A stretch of 8,154 bases of DNA from an uncultured Verrucomicrobiota bacterium (lineage in GTDB: Bacteria > Verrucomicrobiota > Verrucomicrobiae > Opitutales > Opitutaceae): assembly GCA_946482165.1 (NCBI GenBank), contig CAMLQS010000229.1:1-8154 (forward strand), given 5' to 3'. The position numbers and the translations under genes are program-made. The notes under the pieces are model-generated. The model had not been told where the DNA came from and did not search any database. It saw nothing but the letters and a program-made list of their open reading frames with translations. Below are positions 5,646 through 8,154 of the stretch, one piece after another. The stretch's first letter is position 1. Every line of letters begins with the position of its first letter.

Positions 5646-6551
5646 TCACCGCCGACGCCGATACTCGCTCGGGGTCATGGCCGTCTCGCGGCGAAACACC
5701 TGCGCAAAATGACTGGGGCTCGCGTAGCCCAGATCCAAGGCCACCGCGATGATGCTCTGCTTCGTCTCCCGCAGACGCCGCCGCGCCTCGTTCATGCGCG
5801 CGTTGAGCTGATACTTCGCCGGGGACACGCCGACGGCGCGCGTGAACAGGCGATGGAAGTGAAACTTGCTCAGCCCCGCCTTTGCCGCGAGTTGCTCCAA
5901 ATCGATTTCCTCGGCGAGGTGCGCCTCGATCCAGTCCGTCACCTGCTTCAGCTTGAAGCCCGGCAACGCCGAGCCGCCGCCCGACGGTTCCTGCGCGAGC
6001 TCCGCATAGTTTCGCACCAGATGCGTCGCGATCAACTGGGCCAGCCCCTGCACCCGCAGGACGCTCGCACGCGGAGCGATCAACTCGTCGCGCACCCGCT
6101 CCATCAGCCAATTCAGCTCCGGATCCGTAAACGCGGACAAATCCCGCAGCCGCGCTTTTGCGGCGTCGGCGCCGAAGACCTCCGCCATGGCGCGTTGCAG
6201 CAGGGGCACCTCGACAAACGCCATCATCGCGAGAAACGGCTCCGAAGTCAGCGCCTTCCAGCGGCAATCATAAGGCCCGCCTCCGGTGGTCAGAAAAAAC
6301 GAACCTTTCTTGATGCGATGGATGATCCACGGCCCGCCGCCCTCGCGTTCCTGAAATTCCGCCTCGCCCGAAAAGGTCCACGCCAAGTAGGGCTCGCTGA
6401 CCGCGGGCATCGCCAGCGCCTCCGTCTCGCGCAACGGCTCGGTGATCCATGCCTTCAACTCGCGCCACGCCTTGCCCCGGCTCGGCCGCAGACACTTCGC
6501 CCGGGTGTAAGGGAGGTAAGCCTCGGCGGAAGTGACGTCGGGAATAGGCAT
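5646..6551 (-). CDS. AraC-family transcriptional regulator
   Basis: From the ATG at 6551 the protein has 301 residues, a usual length for the family. Residues 1-190 form an N-terminal sensing domain typical in length but not assignable to a ligand. Residues 205-298 are the AraC DNA-binding domain with two helix-turn-helix units: [20 protein letters not shown] (216-235) and [20 protein letters not shown] (266-285), followed by [13 protein letters not shown]. The motif [14 protein letters not shown] is diagnostic. The frame stays open 52 codons further upstream (ATG at 6707 and at 6602), but that extension is Arg-rich and would make the protein unusually long. None of the starts has a clear ribosome-binding site, so the start is the least certain part. 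It probably controls the hydrolase gene downstream on the same strand; this is inferred from adjacency. Confidence 0.9.
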   Translation of the reverse strand: MPIPDVTSAEAYLPYTRAKCLRPSRGKAWRELKAWITEPLRETEALAMPAVSEPYLAWTFSGEAEFQEREGGGPWIIHRIKKGSFFLTTGGGPYDCRWKALTSEPFLAMMAFVEVPLLQRAMAEVFGADAAKARLRDLSAFTDPELNWLMERVRDELIAPRASVLRVQGLAQLIATHLVRNYAELAQEPSGGGSALPGFKLKQVTDWIEAHLAEEIDLEQLAAKAGLSKFHFHRLFTRAVGVSPAKYQLNARMNEARRRLRETKQSIIAVALDLGYASPSHFAQVFRRETAMTPSEYRRRR

Positions 6552-6763
6552 CGGGGGCAGTCCGGAGCGGCGGCGCCGGGCGCAGAAAATCGAAGGATGC
6601 ATATCGCGCGAGGCGCTGTCTTCAAAATAAACCGATGCTTCGCGAGGCGGAAACCATGCTCGGCCAAGGCGACCGAGGCGGGCCAACCAATTTGAAGAAC
6701 GAAACACCCGGCACCTTGCGGTCCCGCGCTTTCCGGAACATATTCCCGACCTCGGCCCCGCGC
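6552..6763. promoter_or_regulatory. Divergent intergenic region between AraC gene and histidine kinase gene
   Basis: These 212 bp must hold the promoters of both divergent genes. The least GC-rich part is around 6615-6635 and 6687-6706 (caatttgaagaacgaaacac). I see no convincing paired -35/-10 boxes, no strong palindrome and no terminator. The true starts of both flanking genes are uncertain, so the real gap could be shorter. Confidence 0.4.
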
Positions 6764-8154
6764 ATGCCCTCCACCGCCCCCAGCGCCACCGCTCCGTCAG
6801 CCGTGCGGGAACCGGCCATCCGCCCCTTGCGCGACGCGGTCCTTGCCGGGCTTGGAGTATTCGCCATCGCCGCCGCCGCGCTGGCCTACGTTTACCACGA
6901 AGCCCGCGCGACGCTTTACACCCACAAACGCGAGCACCTTCTCCATCTCGCCGCCTTCGCCGCCGCGGAGATGGACCCCGGGCTGCACGCCAAGGTCGCC
7001 GCCCAGGGCGACGCCGCCTACCTCGCCGCCATCGAGCCGCTCCTTCGCCTGCGCCGCACCGTCCCCCAAGTCTATTACGCCTATTCTCTCGGCCCGGGCC
7101 GCGCCGTTCCGACCTTCGTCCTCGACTCCAGCAACATCATCCCGAGCCCGGGCGACACCACGCCCGACACGCCTTTCGGGGAAGTCTACGAGGACCCGCC
7201 GCCCGAGATCGACCTCGCCTTCACCGGCGGCAAACCCGTCGCCAGCGCCGAGCCCTACACCGACAAGTGGGGCACTTTTCTCAGCGGCTTCGCGCCTTTC
7301 TTCCACGAGGACGGCCGCCTCGCCGGCGTCGTGGGCGTCGACGTCTCGATGGCGGATCTCAGACGGCGCCTCCTTCCTTTCCAGTTCACCCTCATCCTCG
7401 CCCTCGCCGGCAGCGCCGCCGCCGCGACCCTGCTCGGGCTCACCCGCTATCGCGCCCAGTCCGCCATCGCCATTGCCCGCGCGGAGTCGGACAAGTCCCG
7501 CCTCCTCTCCGAACGCGCCGCGCTCGCCGCCGAGCAGGCCAACCAAGCCAAGTCCTCCTTCCTCGCAACGATGAGCCATGAGATCCGCACGCCCATGAAC
7601 GGCGTCATCGGCATGACTCAAATCATCCAGGACACGCCGCTCACGCCGGAACAACGCGAGTGCGTCGGCTCCATCCAATCCTCCGGCGAAGCGCTCCTCT
7701 CCATCATCAACGACATCCTCGATTACTCGAAAATCGAGGCCGGCCGGATCGAGTTCGAGCGCCGCCCTTGGTCGCCTCGCGCCTGCGTCGAGGAAGTGCT
7801 CGACCTCCTCGCGCTTTCCGCGCGCCGCAAGAACCTCGAACTCGCCTACCTCATCGAGCCCGGCGTGCCCGAGCTTATGGTCGGCGACGCCAATCGCGTC
7901 CGACAGATCCTCCTCAATCTCGTCGGCAACGCCCTCAAGTTCACGTCCGTCGGCGAGGTCATCGTCATCCTCCGCCTCGCTCCGCTCGCCGCCTCCGCAT
8001 CAGGCGACGCCCCGCGCCCTCAACTCGAGGTCTCCGTCAGCGACACCGGCATCGGCATCCCCGTCGACCGCCTGGATCGCCTTTTCAAGCCCTTCTCCCA
8101 GGTCGACGCCTCGACCACTCGCGAGTTCGGCGGCACCGGCCTCGGCCTCGCGAT
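6764..8154 (+). CDS. Membrane-bound sensor histidine kinase with Cache-like periplasmic domain (3' end outside window)
   Basis: The frame is open from ATG at 6764 to the window edge, 463 codons. TM1 is at about 25-44 and TM2 at about 208-229. Between them lies a periplasmic sensor ending in [17 protein letters not shown], the closing strand typical of Cache domains. A helical linker (230-268, Ala/Glu-rich) leads to the HisKA domain, H-box [15 protein letters not shown] with phospho-acceptor H272 and X-region [16 protein letters not shown]. The ATPase domain shows N-box [20 protein letters not shown] (375-394), G1-box DTGIGIP (427-433), F-box LFKPFSQVD and G2-box GGTGLGLA. This H-box form is usual in hybrid kinases, so receiver domains may follow off the window. 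The start is the first ATG in a long open frame; there is no ribosome-binding site, and TTG at 6716 or 6692 is possible. The ligand and the response regulator are unknown. Confidence 0.93.
   Translation, partial: MPSTAPSATAPSAVREPAIRPLRDAVLAGLGVFAIAAAALAYVYHEARATLYTHKREHLLHLAAFAAAEMDPGLHAKVAAQGDAAYLAAIEPLLRLRRTVPQVYYAYSLGPGRAVPTFVLDSSNIIPSPGDTTPDTPFGEVYEDPPPEIDLAFTGGKPVASAEPYTDKWGTFLSGFAPFFHEDGRLAGVVGVDVSMADLRRRLLPFQFTLILALAGSAAAATLLGLTRYRAQSAIAIARAESDKSRLLSERAALAAEQANQAKSSFLATMSHEIRTPMNGVIGMTQIIQDTPLTPEQRECVGSIQSSGEALLSIINDILDYSKIEAGRIEFERRPWSPRACVEEVLDLLALSARRKNLELAYLIEPGVPELMVGDANRVRQILLNLVGNALKFTSVGEVIVILRLAPLAASASGDAPRPQLEVSVSDTGIGIPVDRLDRLFKPFSQVDASTTREFGGTGLGLA

Noticed and set aside
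5586..6695. 369-codon plus-strand frame opposite the AraC regulator
   Set aside because: Arg/His/Gln-rich with no domain; the minus strand has diagnostic AraC helix-turn-helix motifs.
6797..7678. 293-codon minus-strand frame opposite the histidine kinase
   Set aside because: Gly/Glu/Arg-rich product with no motif; the plus-strand frame shows all kinase boxes.

Overview
The window is high-GC chromosomal DNA, probably from a verrucomicrobial bacterium, with the Opitutaceae lineage the best guess. This is an inference from three things. One gene has a C-terminal PEP-CTERM sorting tail with a VPEPS motif and an Arg-rich end. Two copies of a 'ccctccgtgccctccgtgg'-type intergenic repeat are present, a kind I associate with such genomes. 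The signal-peptide-rich, GC-rich gene set also fits. No rRNA, tRNA, CRISPR, phage or transposase gene is visible.

Layout, left to right. (1) 1-1360, minus strand: a gene running off the left edge that encodes a zinc-metallopeptidase-like protein (HEIAH motif) with a TPR-like C-terminal part. It reads as one uninterrupted frame of 453 codons. (2) 1510-2604, plus strand: an unrecognised secreted or membrane protein with a signal peptide, four predicted membrane segments and a soluble C-terminal half. It is divergent from gene 1. (3) 2605-3204: a gene-free stretch with a dispersed repeat, a minus-strand terminator and a 275-bp nested palindromic element with 32-bp inverted ends. (4) 3205-4128, minus: a PEP-CTERM surface protein whose stop codon directly abuts that element. 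(5) 4129-4447: a second gene-free stretch with a second repeat copy, a probable terminator, a hairpin and a 20-bp perfect palindrome. (6) 4448-5500, minus: an exported alpha/beta hydrolase. (7) 5646-6551, minus: an AraC-family regulator directly upstream of the hydrolase. (8) 6764-8154, plus: a membrane-bound Cache-type sensor histidine kinase running off the right edge, divergent from the AraC gene.

How they may work together: the AraC regulator and the exported hydrolase look like a regulator-target pair. The kinase belongs to a separate sensory unit. The PEP-CTERM protein stands alone with its own boundaries, and no exosortase is present here. The most unusual item is the palindromic element at 2930-3204. 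It folds into an outer stem enclosing two long hairpins, has mutually exclusive pairings, and probably lies in the 3' untranslated part of the PEP-CTERM transcript.
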